Part shown: positions 18,162 to 25,831 of the stretch, piece by piece | How positions within the stretch are numbered: position 1 is the stretch's first letter | Layout of the letters: every line of letters begins with the position of its first letter | NCBI GenBank assembly: GCA_034180465.1 | Contig: JAXFOH010000011.1 | Span: forward strand, 1-54,884 | Reading direction: 5' to 3' | Source of the DNA: CAKUIA01 sp034180465 | Lineage (GTDB): Bacteria > Verrucomicrobiota > Verrucomicrobiia > Opitutales > Intestinicryptomonadaceae | Length of the DNA: 54,884 nucleotides | Made by a program: the position numbers and the translations under genes | Notes under the pieces: model-generated | What the model was told of the DNA's origin: nothing | Seen by the model: the letters and a program-made list of their open reading frames with translations, nothing else | Database searches by the model: none

Positions 18162-18455
18162 ATGACAGTATCTCCCGAAACAATTCTCAAGGCTTACAGA
18201 CTTACCGAAAAGGCAAGCTTGCTTCAGTCTAACGAAAACAAATACACCTTCGAAGTAGCCAAAGACGCAACCGCAACCGAAATTGCTGCTGCCGTTGAAA
18301 AGTTTTACGGCGTTAAGGTAAAGAATGTAAACACGGTGAATGTGAAAGGCAAGGTAAAGCTTTCTCGCATAAAGAGAGGCAGTGTTGGCGTAACGGGCCG
18401 CATGAAGAAAGCCATTGTTACATTGGCCAAAGGCGAAAGCATTCAGCTAGCATAG
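18162..18455 (+). CDS. rplW: 50S ribosomal protein L23
   Basis: Sits at the exit-tunnel rim and contacts signal recognition particle and trigger factor. The 97-residue protein shows the usual TEKASLL start and NKYTFEVAKDATATEIAAAVEKFYGVKV. GGAG precedes the ATG, and rplB starts 13 nt after the stop. Confidence 0.95.
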   Translation: MTVSPETILKAYRLTEKASLLQSNENKYTFEVAKDATATEIAAAVEKFYGVKVKNVNTVNVKGKVKLSRIKRGSVGVTGRMKKAIVTLAKGESIQLA

Positions 18456-18468
18456 GAAGGCGTTAAAG

Positions 18469-19317
18469 ATGGCAATAATTAAAAGAAATCCTAAGACACC
18501 GGCTCAACGCTTTTTGGAATTGTCCAGACACGAAGTAGACGACAAACGTCCGGAAGCTTCGCTTACTGAAAGAATCCAAAGCGCAAAGGGCAGAAACTGC
18601 TACGGCAGAATCACCTCGCGTCGCAGAGGCGGCGGCCATAAAAAATTGTATCGTCGCATAGACTTTAAGCGCGACATTCTCGACGTTCCCGCCAAGGTTA
18701 TCGCAATCGAATACGATCCCTATCGCACCGCTTATATTGCGTTGGTATCGTACGAAAACGGCGAAAAAAGATACATCTTGGCTCCCGAAGGTCTCAAGAA
18801 GGGCGACACAATCCTTTCTACAAATAAAAAGCAGTCGGAATTTCCCGTTGGCTTGGCAATGCCCCTTAAAGACTTGCCTGCAGCCATAGTAATTCACGCT
18901 GTGGAAATGTATCCCGGCTTGGGCGCAAAATTGGCAAAGTCTGCCGGTTCTTCGGCTCAGTTGGTTGCAGTAGAAGGCGAAATTGCCACAATTAAAATGC
19001 CCAGCGGCGAAATCCGCAAGGTATCGGCAAACTGCCGCGCAGTTGTTGGCGTTGTAGGCAATTCGGAACACGCAAACCAAAGCTTGGGCAAAGCGGGCCG
19101 CCGTCGCTGGCTGGGTCGCAGGCCGAGAGTAAGAGGTGTTGCGATGAACCCTGTAGACCACCCAATGGGCGGTGGTGAAGGTAAAACTTCCGGCGGCGGT
19201 CACCCCGTTTCTCCTTGGGGTCAGCTTTCGAAGGGTTATCCGACCCGCAGAAAGGCGAAGCCTTCGAATTCTTCTATTATTATCAGACGCAACGGTAAAA
19301 AATTTAAAAGGAACTAA
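18469..19317 (+). CDS. rplB: 50S ribosomal protein L2
   Basis: Binds 23S rRNA and is needed for subunit joining and peptidyl transfer. The 282 residues include GRNCYGRITSRRRGGGHKK and the C-terminal NPVDHPMGGGEGKTSGG motif, whose His (in DHPMGGGEG) is the conserved residue implicated in activity. Full length for the family. Confidence 0.97.
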   Translation: MAIIKRNPKTPAQRFLELSRHEVDDKRPEASLTERIQSAKGRNCYGRITSRRRGGGHKKLYRRIDFKRDILDVPAKVIAIEYDPYRTAYIALVSYENGEKRYILAPEGLKKGDTILSTNKKQSEFPVGLAMPLKDLPAAIVIHAVEMYPGLGAKLAKSAGSSAQLVAVEGEIATIKMPSGEIRKVSANCRAVVGVVGNSEHANQSLGKAGRRRWLGRRPRVRGVAMNPVDHPMGGGEGKTSGGGHPVSPWGQLSKGYPTRRKAKPSNSSIIIRRNGKKFKRN

Positions 19318-19321
19318 TTAG

Positions 19322-19600
19322 ATGGCACGCTCAATTAAAAAAGGACCATACGTTGATCCCAAGTTGCAGAAAAAGGTGGACGAAGCGCATAAAACAAATT
19401 CGCACAAGCCCATTCAGACTTGGTCTCGCCGCTCTTTGGTAACACCCGACTTTGTCGGTCTTAACTTCAATGTTCATAACGGTCGCAAATTTTTGCCCGT
19501 ATATGTAACCGAAAATATGGTTGGCCACAGGCTTGGCGAATTCGCTCCCACGCGTTTCTTCAAAGGCCACCAGCCACACACAAAGAAGGCTGTTCAGTAA
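19322..19600 (+). CDS. rpsS: 30S ribosomal protein S19
   Basis: Part of the 30S head with S13. The 92-residue protein opens MARSIKKGPYVDPKL and contains TWSRRSLVTPDFVG and GEFAPTRFFKGH. It starts 4 nt after rplB. In most bacteria rplV follows at once; here a secreted-protein gene is interposed. Confidence 0.97.
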   Translation: MARSIKKGPYVDPKLQKKVDEAHKTNSHKPIQTWSRRSLVTPDFVGLNFNVHNGRKFLPVYVTENMVGHRLGEFAPTRFFKGHQPHTKKAVQ

Positions 19601-19618
19601 TTAAAGGGCTTTTAGTAT

Positions 19619-19951
19619 ATGGCAAAATTCGCAAAACATATCATATCGTCGGCGGCATTTATATGCCTAGTCCAGGTATGTTTTGCGGCTATGCCGGCTT
19701 GGGCTTCGAAGGCAGTATCGCGCAGGGCAGCCGTTGTTAAAACCGATGCCGAAAACGCTTTGGTTTTGCTCGACAAAGGTTCGTCTTCAAACTACCGCAT
19801 AGGTGCCTTTTGCGATGTAAAGAAAAACGACAAAGTTTTATTGACCGCAGTTGTTATAGAATGTGCAAAAAATTCGAGCGTAGCCCTTCTTTTGGGCGAC
19901 TACAACATTGCGGGCAACGAAACCTTTGAGCTCAGACTAATAAATAAATAA
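19619..19951 (+). CDS. Small secreted protein of unknown function inserted between rpsS and rplV
   Basis: A 110-residue frame fills the space between rpsS and rplV in the same direction (18 nt after rpsS, 17 nt before rplV), so it is almost certainly co-transcribed. The N-terminus is a classical signal peptide: basic MAKFAKH, hydrophobic core, and a likely cleavage site PAWA-SK near residue 30. The mature ~80 residues are predicted beta-rich, with the pattern 'ALVLLDKGSSSNYRIGAFCDVKK', similar in style to small SH3/OB-like barrels in many verrucomicrobial periplasmic proteins (inference). No family recognised. It has two cysteines after the cleavage site. Codon use matches neighbouring genes. 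Confidence 0.75.
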   Translation: MAKFAKHIISSAAFICLVQVCFAAMPAWASKAVSRRAAVVKTDAENALVLLDKGSSSNYRIGAFCDVKKNDKVLLTAVVIECAKNSSVALLLGDYNIAGNETFELRLINK

Positions 19952-19968
19952 TTTAAGAAAGTAGAAAG

Positions 19969-20304
19969 ATGGAAGTTCAATCTTTAACAAAATTTGCGCG
20001 TATGTCCGACAAGAAAGTTCGCGATATTACACGCCGTATAAAGGGTATGAATGCGGGTCAAGCACTCGAGGTTTTGAACCTCATCCCCAGAAAGAGTGCC
20101 CGCTTGGTTGCCAAGACATTGGCAAGTGCTATAGCTAACGCCGAGAACAACAATGGTTTGTCTTCGGCCAATCTTACAATCAAATTGGCGTCGGTAGACG
20201 GCGGCGTTGCGTTCAAGCGTTTTCGTCCCGTAGCGAGAGGCAGTGCGCATCCCTACAAGAAGCGCACAAGCAACATCCGCATAGTTTTGAGCGACGAGAA
20301 ATAA
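19969..20304 (+). CDS. rplV: 50S ribosomal protein L22
   Basis: Its beta-hairpin lines the exit tunnel. The 111 residues start MEVQSLTKFARMSDKKVRDITRR and end in the hairpin sequence with FKRFRPVARGSAHPYKKRTSNI. Normal length. Separated from rpsS by the inserted secreted-protein gene. Confidence 0.96.
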   Translation: MEVQSLTKFARMSDKKVRDITRRIKGMNAGQALEVLNLIPRKSARLVAKTLASAIANAENNNGLSSANLTIKLASVDGGVAFKRFRPVARGSAHPYKKRTSNIRIVLSDEK

Positions 20305-20322
20305 TTTATCGGAGAAAAAAAT

Positions 20323-20961
20323 ATGGGACAAAAAGTAAATCCAAAAGGTTTTCGCCTTGCAGTACGTCGCGACTGGGATTCGCGCTGGTATGCCAACAAG
20401 GGCGACTATGCTAAATTCTTAGCCGAAGACTATAAAATCCGCGAATTTTTGCGCGAATATCCCGAATTGAAGTCGGCGTCGGTTGCGAGAGTGTTCATAG
20501 AACGTGCGGGTGCACGTGTACGCGTTAAGATATTCACTGCGCGCCCCGGTGTTGTAATCGGACAGAAAGGCGCGTCGCTCGACCAATTGAAAGCAAAGCT
20601 TTCTAAGTTCCTCGGCAAAGACATTATGCTCGACATACAGGAAATCAAGAAACAAGATTTGGTTGCATTCCTCGTAGCAGAAAGCATTGCTTTGCAGCTA
20701 GAACGTCGCGTATCTTTCCGCAGAGCCATCAAGAAGGCCATACAGACCTCGTTGGCAATGGGTGCCGAAGGCATTAAAGTTCAACTTTCCGGCCGTCTTG
20801 GAGGCGCAGAAATTGCGCGCACCGAATGGCAGAGAAAGGGTAAAATCCCCCTTCAGACTCTCCGCGAAAACATAGACTACGGCTTCACCGAAGCACACAC
20901 CCTCTATGGCAAAATCGGCGTAAAAGTTTGGTTGTGCCTTAAATCCGAGGACGTACTATAA
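20323..20961 (+). CDS. rpsC: 30S ribosomal protein S3
   Basis: Forms the mRNA entry pore and has helicase-like action there. The 212-residue protein has MGQKVNPKGFRLAVRRDWDS, a KH domain with the GxxG loop VIGQKGAS, and the C-terminal domain LSGRLGGAEIARTEW. A GGAG site lies 9 nt before the ATG. Confidence 0.97.
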   Translation: MGQKVNPKGFRLAVRRDWDSRWYANKGDYAKFLAEDYKIREFLREYPELKSASVARVFIERAGARVRVKIFTARPGVVIGQKGASLDQLKAKLSKFLGKDIMLDIQEIKKQDLVAFLVAESIALQLERRVSFRRAIKKAIQTSLAMGAEGIKVQLSGRLGGAEIARTEWQRKGKIPLQTLRENIDYGFTEAHTLYGKIGVKVWLCLKSEDVL

Positions 20962-20984
20962 TTCTATAATACAGGAGTTTTAAG

Positions 20985-21413
20985 ATGGCAAATCTACTTC
21001 CAGCAAAAACCAAGTACCGCAAGGTACAAAAAGGTCGTATCCGCGGCTTGGCCAAAGGCGGCGACTATATTTCTTTCGGCGACTTCGCGTTGCAGTCTTT
21101 GGAACGCGGCAAATGCTCGGCTCAGCAGTTAGAAGCTGCCCGTGTCGCCATTAACAGGCACTTAAAGCGTAAAGGCAAAATGTGGATGAGAGTATTCCCG
21201 CAAAAGTCCGTTACAAAGAAACCTGCCGAAACTCGTATGGGTAAAGGTAAGGGTGCGGTAGAATACTGGTGCGCGGTTGTAAAGCCCGGCACAATCCTAT
21301 TTGAAATAGCCGGTGTTTCTCCGACGCTTGCACGCGAAGCTATGCGCTTGGCCGATGCCAAGGTCCCTCTAAGGTGCCGTTTCGTAGTACGCGAAGGCGT
21401 AGAAATCATATAA
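20985..21413 (+). CDS. rplP: 50S ribosomal protein L16
   Basis: Helps position tRNA in the A site. The 142 residues include TKYRKVQKGRIRG at the start and RVFPQKSVTKKPAETRMGKGKG in the middle, as in the family. AGGAG lies 8 nt before the ATG. Confidence 0.97.
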   Translation: MANLLPAKTKYRKVQKGRIRGLAKGGDYISFGDFALQSLERGKCSAQQLEAARVAINRHLKRKGKMWMRVFPQKSVTKKPAETRMGKGKGAVEYWCAVVKPGTILFEIAGVSPTLAREAMRLADAKVPLRCRFVVREGVEII

Positions 21414-21435
21414 TCAGAAAGGGCAATCTACTAGA

Positions 21436-21621
21436 ATGAAAGCTAAAGAGATTAGAGAACTTTCCGTAGCGGAAATGGACAAAAAATTGCGCGAATCGCG
21501 CGAAGAGTTGTTGCATTTGAATATGCGCAAGAGCGCCGGTCAGGTGGAAAATACCGCCAAGATTAGGTCGCTTCGCAAGTTCATTGCGCGTCTCGAAACA
21601 ATAAAGGCGCAAAAGGCCTAA
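21436..21621 (+). CDS. rpmC: 50S ribosomal protein L29
   Basis: Small helical-hairpin protein near the exit tunnel. The 61 residues show MKAKEIRELSVAEMDKKL and the conserved C-terminal IRSLRKFIARLETI. Position between rplP and rpsQ is canonical. Confidence 0.95.
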   Translation: MKAKEIRELSVAEMDKKLRESREELLHLNMRKSAGQVENTAKIRSLRKFIARLETIKAQKA

Positions 21622-21640
21622 CTATTAGTGGAGAAAAACA

Positions 21641-21916
21641 ATGGCTGAAGAAATTTCCAGAAAACAAAGAAAAAGCCTCGTTGGCGAAGTAACTTCGCGT
21701 TCGGGCGACAAGAGCATAAAGGTAACGTATTTCTACAAGGTTCCGCATCCGCTGTACCGCAAAGAAATTCGCCGTAAGACGGTTGTACACGCGCACGACG
21801 AAAAGAACGAATGTTCTTTGGGCGACGTAGTTGAAATCGTTGAAACACGCCCCTTGAGCAAGCTCAAGAGATTCCGCGTTGTTCGCATAGTAACAAAGGC
21901 GCCAATTTTGGCATAG
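21641..21916 (+). CDS. rpsQ: 30S ribosomal protein S17
   Basis: OB-fold protein that organises 16S rRNA early in assembly. The 91 residues contain LVGEVTSRSGDKSIKV, the stretch KYHDE-like HAHDEKNECSLGDVVEIVETRPLSK, and end in the usual basic tail. Follows rpmC by 19 nt. Confidence 0.95.
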   Translation: MAEEISRKQRKSLVGEVTSRSGDKSIKVTYFYKVPHPLYRKEIRRKTVVHAHDEKNECSLGDVVEIVETRPLSKLKRFRVVRIVTKAPILA

Positions 21917-21929
21917 GAGGTATTGTAAA

Positions 21930-22295
21930 ATGATACAAATGCAGACAAAACTCGTTGTTGCCGACAACACGGGGGCCAAAGAGGTTGCGATGATTCGCAG
22001 ACTTGGCCAACCCCGCCGCTCGGCAAAGATAGGCGATATCATTGTTGTTGCCGTTAAGACATCTACTCCCGACGCCGCCGTTAAGAAGGGTACGGTTGCA
22101 AAGGCTGTTATCGTTCGCACAAAGGCTCCCATTCGCAGGGCCGACGGTTCCTATCTTCGTTTCGACACGAACGCTTGCGTTATCATAGACGCACAAAACA
22201 ACCCCAAAGGCACGCGTATTTTCGGGCCCGTTGCTCGCGAATTGCGCGGTAAAAATTTCTCTAAAATTATAAGTCTGGCACCGGAGGTTCTGTAA
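21930..22295 (+). CDS. rplN: 50S ribosomal protein L14
   Basis: Forms part of the intersubunit bridge with 16S rRNA. The 121 residues begin MIQMQTKLVVADNTGAKEV and contain GSYLRFDTNACVIID and GTRIFGPVARELR. AGGAGG lies 7 nt before the ATG, one of the better ribosome-binding sites in the cluster. Confidence 0.97.
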   Translation: MIQMQTKLVVADNTGAKEVAMIRRLGQPRRSAKIGDIIVVAVKTSTPDAAVKKGTVAKAVIVRTKAPIRRADGSYLRFDTNACVIIDAQNNPKGTRIFGPVARELRGKNFSKIISLAPEVL

Positions 22296-22299
22296 GATT

Positions 22300-22551
22300 A
22301 TGAAGAACACAATTAAAAAAGGCGTAGAAGTTGTCGTATTATCCGGCTCGGACAAGGGCAAAAGGGGCAAAATATTGCTCGTTGAACCCAAGAAGAGCAG
22401 AGTTATTGTGGAGGGCGTAAATATGCGCAAGCACCACGAACGCAAATCGGAAAAGAATCCCGACGGCGCAATCGTGGAACGCGAATCTTCCATTCACATT
22501 TCGAATGTAATGTCGGCTGAACGTTACGACTCTAAAAAGAAGTCGAAGTAA
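22300..22551 (+). CDS. rplX: 50S ribosomal protein L24
   Basis: KOW-domain protein that starts 50S assembly. The 83 residues have GVEVVVLSGSDKGKRGKI (KOW motif) and VEGVNMRKHHE. Only 4 nt follow rplN. Slightly short compared with the usual ~100 residues, missing part of the C-terminal extension. Confidence 0.95.
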   Translation: MKNTIKKGVEVVVLSGSDKGKRGKILLVEPKKSRVIVEGVNMRKHHERKSEKNPDGAIVERESSIHISNVMSAERYDSKKKSK

Positions 22552-22581
22552 TCGCGGCAGCGGCTGAACTACAAAAAGAAG

Positions 22582-23145
22582 ATGAACACACCAGTATTAA
22601 AAAACATATATAAGGATAAGGTCGTTCCCGAACTTAAAAAAGTTTTGGGAGTGGAAAATCCCCATCAGGTACCGGCTGTAGAAAAAATCATTCTTAGCTC
22701 CTCTATAAAGAGCGATGCTTCCAAAGAATGGGTTTCGGAAGTCGAAAAAGAAATAGCCAAGATTTCGGGTCAAAAACCCGTAGTTACCAAAGCAAAGAAG
22801 AGCATTGCTAACTTCAAGCTCCGTAAGGGTCAGCCCACGGGCGTAAAAGTTACGCTTCGCGGCGCGATAATGTGGGAATTTCTCTACAAATTTATCGCCA
22901 TAGTGCTTCCCTCTATTCGCGACTTTAGAGGTGTTCCATCGAAGCTTGACGGCAACGGAAACTACAATTTCGGTATTGCCGACCACACTATATTCCCCGA
23001 AGTTACCGTAGACCCGAACCGCAAAAACGTTGGTTTGGATATCACAATAGTAACAACGGCCAAAACAGATAACGACGGCAGACAGTTGCTTACTCTCTTG
23101 GGTATGCCTTTCCGCAAGTCCGCAAAAGTTGCTCAGGCAAAATAA
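22582..23145 (+). CDS. rplE: 50S ribosomal protein L5
   Basis: Binds 5S rRNA in the central protuberance. The 187 residues include PVVTKAKKSIANFKLRKGQP, GVKVTLRG, and the C-terminal FPEVTVDP and VGLDITIVTTAKTD. Full length; starts 30 nt after rplX. Confidence 0.96.
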   Translation: MNTPVLKNIYKDKVVPELKKVLGVENPHQVPAVEKIILSSSIKSDASKEWVSEVEKEIAKISGQKPVVTKAKKSIANFKLRKGQPTGVKVTLRGAIMWEFLYKFIAIVLPSIRDFRGVPSKLDGNGNYNFGIADHTIFPEVTVDPNRKNVGLDITIVTTAKTDNDGRQLLTLLGMPFRKSAKVAQAK

Positions 23146-23154
23146 GGCAAAGAT

Positions 23155-23460
23155 ATGGCTAAGAAATCATCTATACAACGTAATTTGAAACGCGAAAGAT
23201 TGGTAGCAAAGTATGCTGCCAAGCGCGCCGAACTTAAAAAGATTATCGCCAACCCCGAATCGAGCGATGAAGAATACTTCAAAGCTACTAAGGCTATGGC
23301 TAAGTTGCCCCGCAACTCCTCGAAAGTCCGTTTGCGCAACCGCTGCTCGGTTTCGGGTCGCGCGAGAGGCTTTATTCGCAAGTTTGGGTTGTCGCGCATA
23401 TGCTTCCGCGAGTTGGCTCTCGACGGCAAGATTCCCGGCGTAACAAAAGCATCGTGGTAA
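23155..23460 (+). CDS. rpsN: 30S ribosomal protein S14, zinc-free long form
   Basis: Binds 16S rRNA in the 30S head. At 101 residues with the mid-region KLPRNSSKVRLRNRC and no CxxC pairs, this is the long zinc-independent (C-minus) form and not the ~61-residue zinc ribbon form. The C-terminal RNRCSVSGRARGFIRKFGLSR is conserved. Confidence 0.96.
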   Translation: MAKKSSIQRNLKRERLVAKYAAKRAELKKIIANPESSDEEYFKATKAMAKLPRNSSKVRLRNRCSVSGRARGFIRKFGLSRICFRELALDGKIPGVTKASW

Positions 23461-23478
23461 CACAGAAAGGTTTTTAAA

Positions 23479-23874
23479 ATGTCATCACACGACACAATAG
23501 GAGATTTTATAACGGTAGTGCGCAACGCTGCCCGCGCGAGCAAAGAATCGTGCAGTGTTTCGTGGACAAAGCTCCGCGAAAGCATGGTTAAGATTCTTGC
23601 CGACGAAGGCTACATTCAATCGTTTTCGGTTGAAGGCGAAGGCGCAAAGAAAAATATCGTCATCGAAATGCGCTATGTAGACGGCGTATGCTCTCTTACG
23701 GGCATAGACAGGGTAAGCAAGCCTGGCAAGCGTCTATACTGCGATTCTTTGTCGATACCCAGAGTTCTCGGCGGTATGGGAATAACAATTCTCACAACCT
23801 CGAAGGGCGTAATGAAAGATGCCGACTGCCGCAAGGAAAAGGTTGGCGGAGAAATAATCTGCAAAGTTTGGTAA
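23479..23874 (+). CDS. rpsH: 30S ribosomal protein S8
   Basis: Central 16S rRNA-binding protein and, in E. coli, repressor of the spc operon. The 131 residues have HDTIGDFITVVRNAARA at the start and the C-terminal GGMGITILTTSKGVMKD. GGAG-like AAAGG precedes the start. Confidence 0.96.
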   Translation: MSSHDTIGDFITVVRNAARASKESCSVSWTKLRESMVKILADEGYIQSFSVEGEGAKKNIVIEMRYVDGVCSLTGIDRVSKPGKRLYCDSLSIPRVLGGMGITILTTSKGVMKDADCRKEKVGGEIICKVW

Positions 23875-23889
23875 GGAGTTTAATATACA

Positions 23890-24438
23890 ATGAGTAGAAT
23901 AGGCAAGCTCCCAGTAGTAATCCCCAGCGGTGTAAAGCTTTCTTTAGACGGCTACACGGTACATGTTGAAGGCCCCAAAGGCAAATTGTCGCAAACTTTC
24001 GACAATTCCGTAAAAATGACGCTTGAAGGCGAACATTTTTCGGTACAGCCCGCCTCCAACTCGCGCTATTCGGGCGCAATGCACGGCACAGTACGCAGCA
24101 TTGTAAACTCGATGGTTAAGGGCGTAACAGAAGGTTTTAAAGTTGTTCTCGAAATACAGGGCGTAGGTTTCAAGGCCGAACTTAAGGGCAAGCAGCTCGT
24201 TTTGGCATTGGGTTATGCGCACCCCTGCATTCTCGATATTCCCGAAGGCATTAAGATAACCGTTGGCGAAACGCAAGACCGCAATCCTTTGGTGACGGTT
24301 GAAGGCGCAAGCAAGCAAGTGGTTGGTCAAGTTGCCATCAACATAAAGAGGTTCTATCCGGTAGAACCCTACAAGGCAAAGGGTGTCAGAATCGTCGGCG
24401 AACATATTCGCAGAAAGGAAGGCAAGAAGACTGCATAA
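23890..24438 (+). CDS. rplF: 50S ribosomal protein L6
   Basis: Two-domain RNA-binding protein near the factor-binding site. The 182 residues open MSRIGKLPVVIPSGVKL and contain GPKGKLSQ and the C-terminal EPYKAKGVRIVGEHIRRKEGK. Confidence 0.97.
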   Translation: MSRIGKLPVVIPSGVKLSLDGYTVHVEGPKGKLSQTFDNSVKMTLEGEHFSVQPASNSRYSGAMHGTVRSIVNSMVKGVTEGFKVVLEIQGVGFKAELKGKQLVLALGYAHPCILDIPEGIKITVGETQDRNPLVTVEGASKQVVGQVAINIKRFYPVEPYKAKGVRIVGEHIRRKEGKKTA

Positions 24439-24459
24439 GTTTCTTGAAGGAGTTATCGT

Positions 24460-24825
24460 ATGAACAAAATTGAAAAGAAAAATATTTTGGCTCAGAAACG
24501 CCACTGGCGTGTTCGCAGCAACGTTGCTGGTACTGCCGAAAAACCCCGTTTGTCGGTGAAATTCTCCAACAAGCACATTACGGCCCAGTGCATAGACGAC
24601 ACCGAAGGCAAAACTTTGGTATCCTTGTGCTCGATGTCTAAAGAGCTTAACGGCGAAAAGATTTTGGCAAATATGGCAGGCAGCGTTGCCTTGGCAAAGA
24701 AATTGGGCGAAAAGATGAAGGCAGCCAACATTTCGGCGGTTGTTTTCGACCGAGGCTCGAGACAATATCACGGGTGTGTAAAGGCTTTTGCCGACACTCT
24801 CCGCGAAGCTGGCATAAACTTCTAA
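24460..24825 (+). CDS. rplR: 50S ribosomal protein L18
   Basis: Binds 5S rRNA with L5. The 121 residues include RVRSNVAGTAEKPRLSV, FSNKHITAQCIDD and the C-terminal VVFDRGSRQYHGCVKAFADTLREAG. AGGAG precedes the start. Confidence 0.96.
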   Translation: MNKIEKKNILAQKRHWRVRSNVAGTAEKPRLSVKFSNKHITAQCIDDTEGKTLVSLCSMSKELNGEKILANMAGSVALAKKLGEKMKAANISAVVFDRGSRQYHGCVKAFADTLREAGINF

Positions 24826-24835
24826 CAATAAAAAG

Positions 24836-25339
24836 ATGAGCAAAGAATTTAAAAAACAGGCAACAGCCGAAGTTTCGGCTCCCGAATTCATCGAAAAGGT
24901 TGTACATATCAACCGTTGCGCCAAGGTTGTAAAGGGTGGACGTCGTTTCTCCTTTGCGGCATTGGTTATTGTTGGCGACGGTAAAGGTAAGGCCGGCCTC
25001 GGCTACGGAAAAGCCAAGGAAGTTCCCGACGCAATCCGCAAGGCAACCGACAGAGCCAAGAAGAGCTTTAAAACTTACTCTATCGTCAACGAAACCATAC
25101 CCCACGAAGTTATGGGCGAAAGCGACGGTGGCGTAGTTCTTCTTAAACCCGCCATTCAAGGTACGGGTGTTATCGCGGGCGGCGGCGTAAGAGCCGTTCT
25201 CGAAGCGGTAGGCATCAAGAACATTCTCAGCAAGTCTTTGGGTTCGAACAACGACGGCGCAATGGTAAACGCGACATTGAATGCGCTTTCCAAGCTCCGC
25301 ACGGCAGAAGCTATCGGCAAATTGAGGGGCAAAGAATAA
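24836..25339 (+). CDS. rpsE: 30S ribosomal protein S5
   Basis: Shapes the mRNA entry site and affects decoding fidelity. The 167 residues contain KVVKGGRRFSFAALVIVGDG, GKAGLGYGKAKEVPDAI and the C-terminal KSLGSNNDGAMVNATLNAL. The following gene is rplO directly: rpmD (L30), which often lies between, is absent from the 31-nt gap. Confidence 0.97.
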   Translation: MSKEFKKQATAEVSAPEFIEKVVHINRCAKVVKGGRRFSFAALVIVGDGKGKAGLGYGKAKEVPDAIRKATDRAKKSFKTYSIVNETIPHEVMGESDGGVVLLKPAIQGTGVIAGGGVRAVLEAVGIKNILSKSLGSNNDGAMVNATLNALSKLRTAEAIGKLRGKE

Positions 25340-25370
25340 TAATCCTTTATGAACGAAGGAATTTTATAAA

Positions 25371-25823
25371 ATGAAATTACACAATCTTTCTAATCCCAAA
25401 GGTGCAAAACATTCTTCAAGACGCTTGGGTTGCGGCGTAGGCAGCGGCCACGGCAAAACTTCGGGCAGGGGGCATAAGGGCGCAAAAGCGCGTTCGGGCG
25501 GCCATGTTCGTCCGGGTTTTGAAGGCGGTCAGATGCCTTTGTACAGAAAACTTCCCCACAGAGGTTTTAACAACTACAACTTTACAGTAGACTACGCAAT
25601 TGTAAAGCTCGACGACCTTGAAAAGCTTGACGTTGCCGATGTAAACCGCGACGAATTGGTTAAAGCCGGTTTTGTTCGCGTAAACGCCTGCTTGGTTAAA
25701 GTTTTGGGCAACGGAAAACTTACAAAGAAATTAAACGTAACAGCCGACAAATTCTCGGCGTCTGCCAAAGCGGCTATCGAAGCTGCGGGCGGCAAGGCCA
25801 TTTTGACCTCCGAAAATAAATAA
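25371..25823 (+). CDS. rplO: 50S ribosomal protein L15
   Basis: Late-assembly 50S protein. The 150 residues show the Gly/Arg-rich N-terminus with GCGVGSGHGKTSGRGHKG and GFEGGQMPLYRKLPHRGF. The next gene, secY, begins 8 nt downstream, the normal order. Confidence 0.97.
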   Translation: MKLHNLSNPKGAKHSSRRLGCGVGSGHGKTSGRGHKGAKARSGGHVRPGFEGGQMPLYRKLPHRGFNNYNFTVDYAIVKLDDLEKLDVADVNRDELVKAGFVRVNACLVKVLGNGKLTKKLNVTADKFSASAKAAIEAAGGKAILTSENK

Positions 25824-25831
25824 GGCTTGCC

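Noticed and set aside
23944..24924. 326-codon frame antisense to rplF, rplR and the start of rpsE
   Set aside because: Spans three well supported ribosomal genes on the other strand; a shadow.
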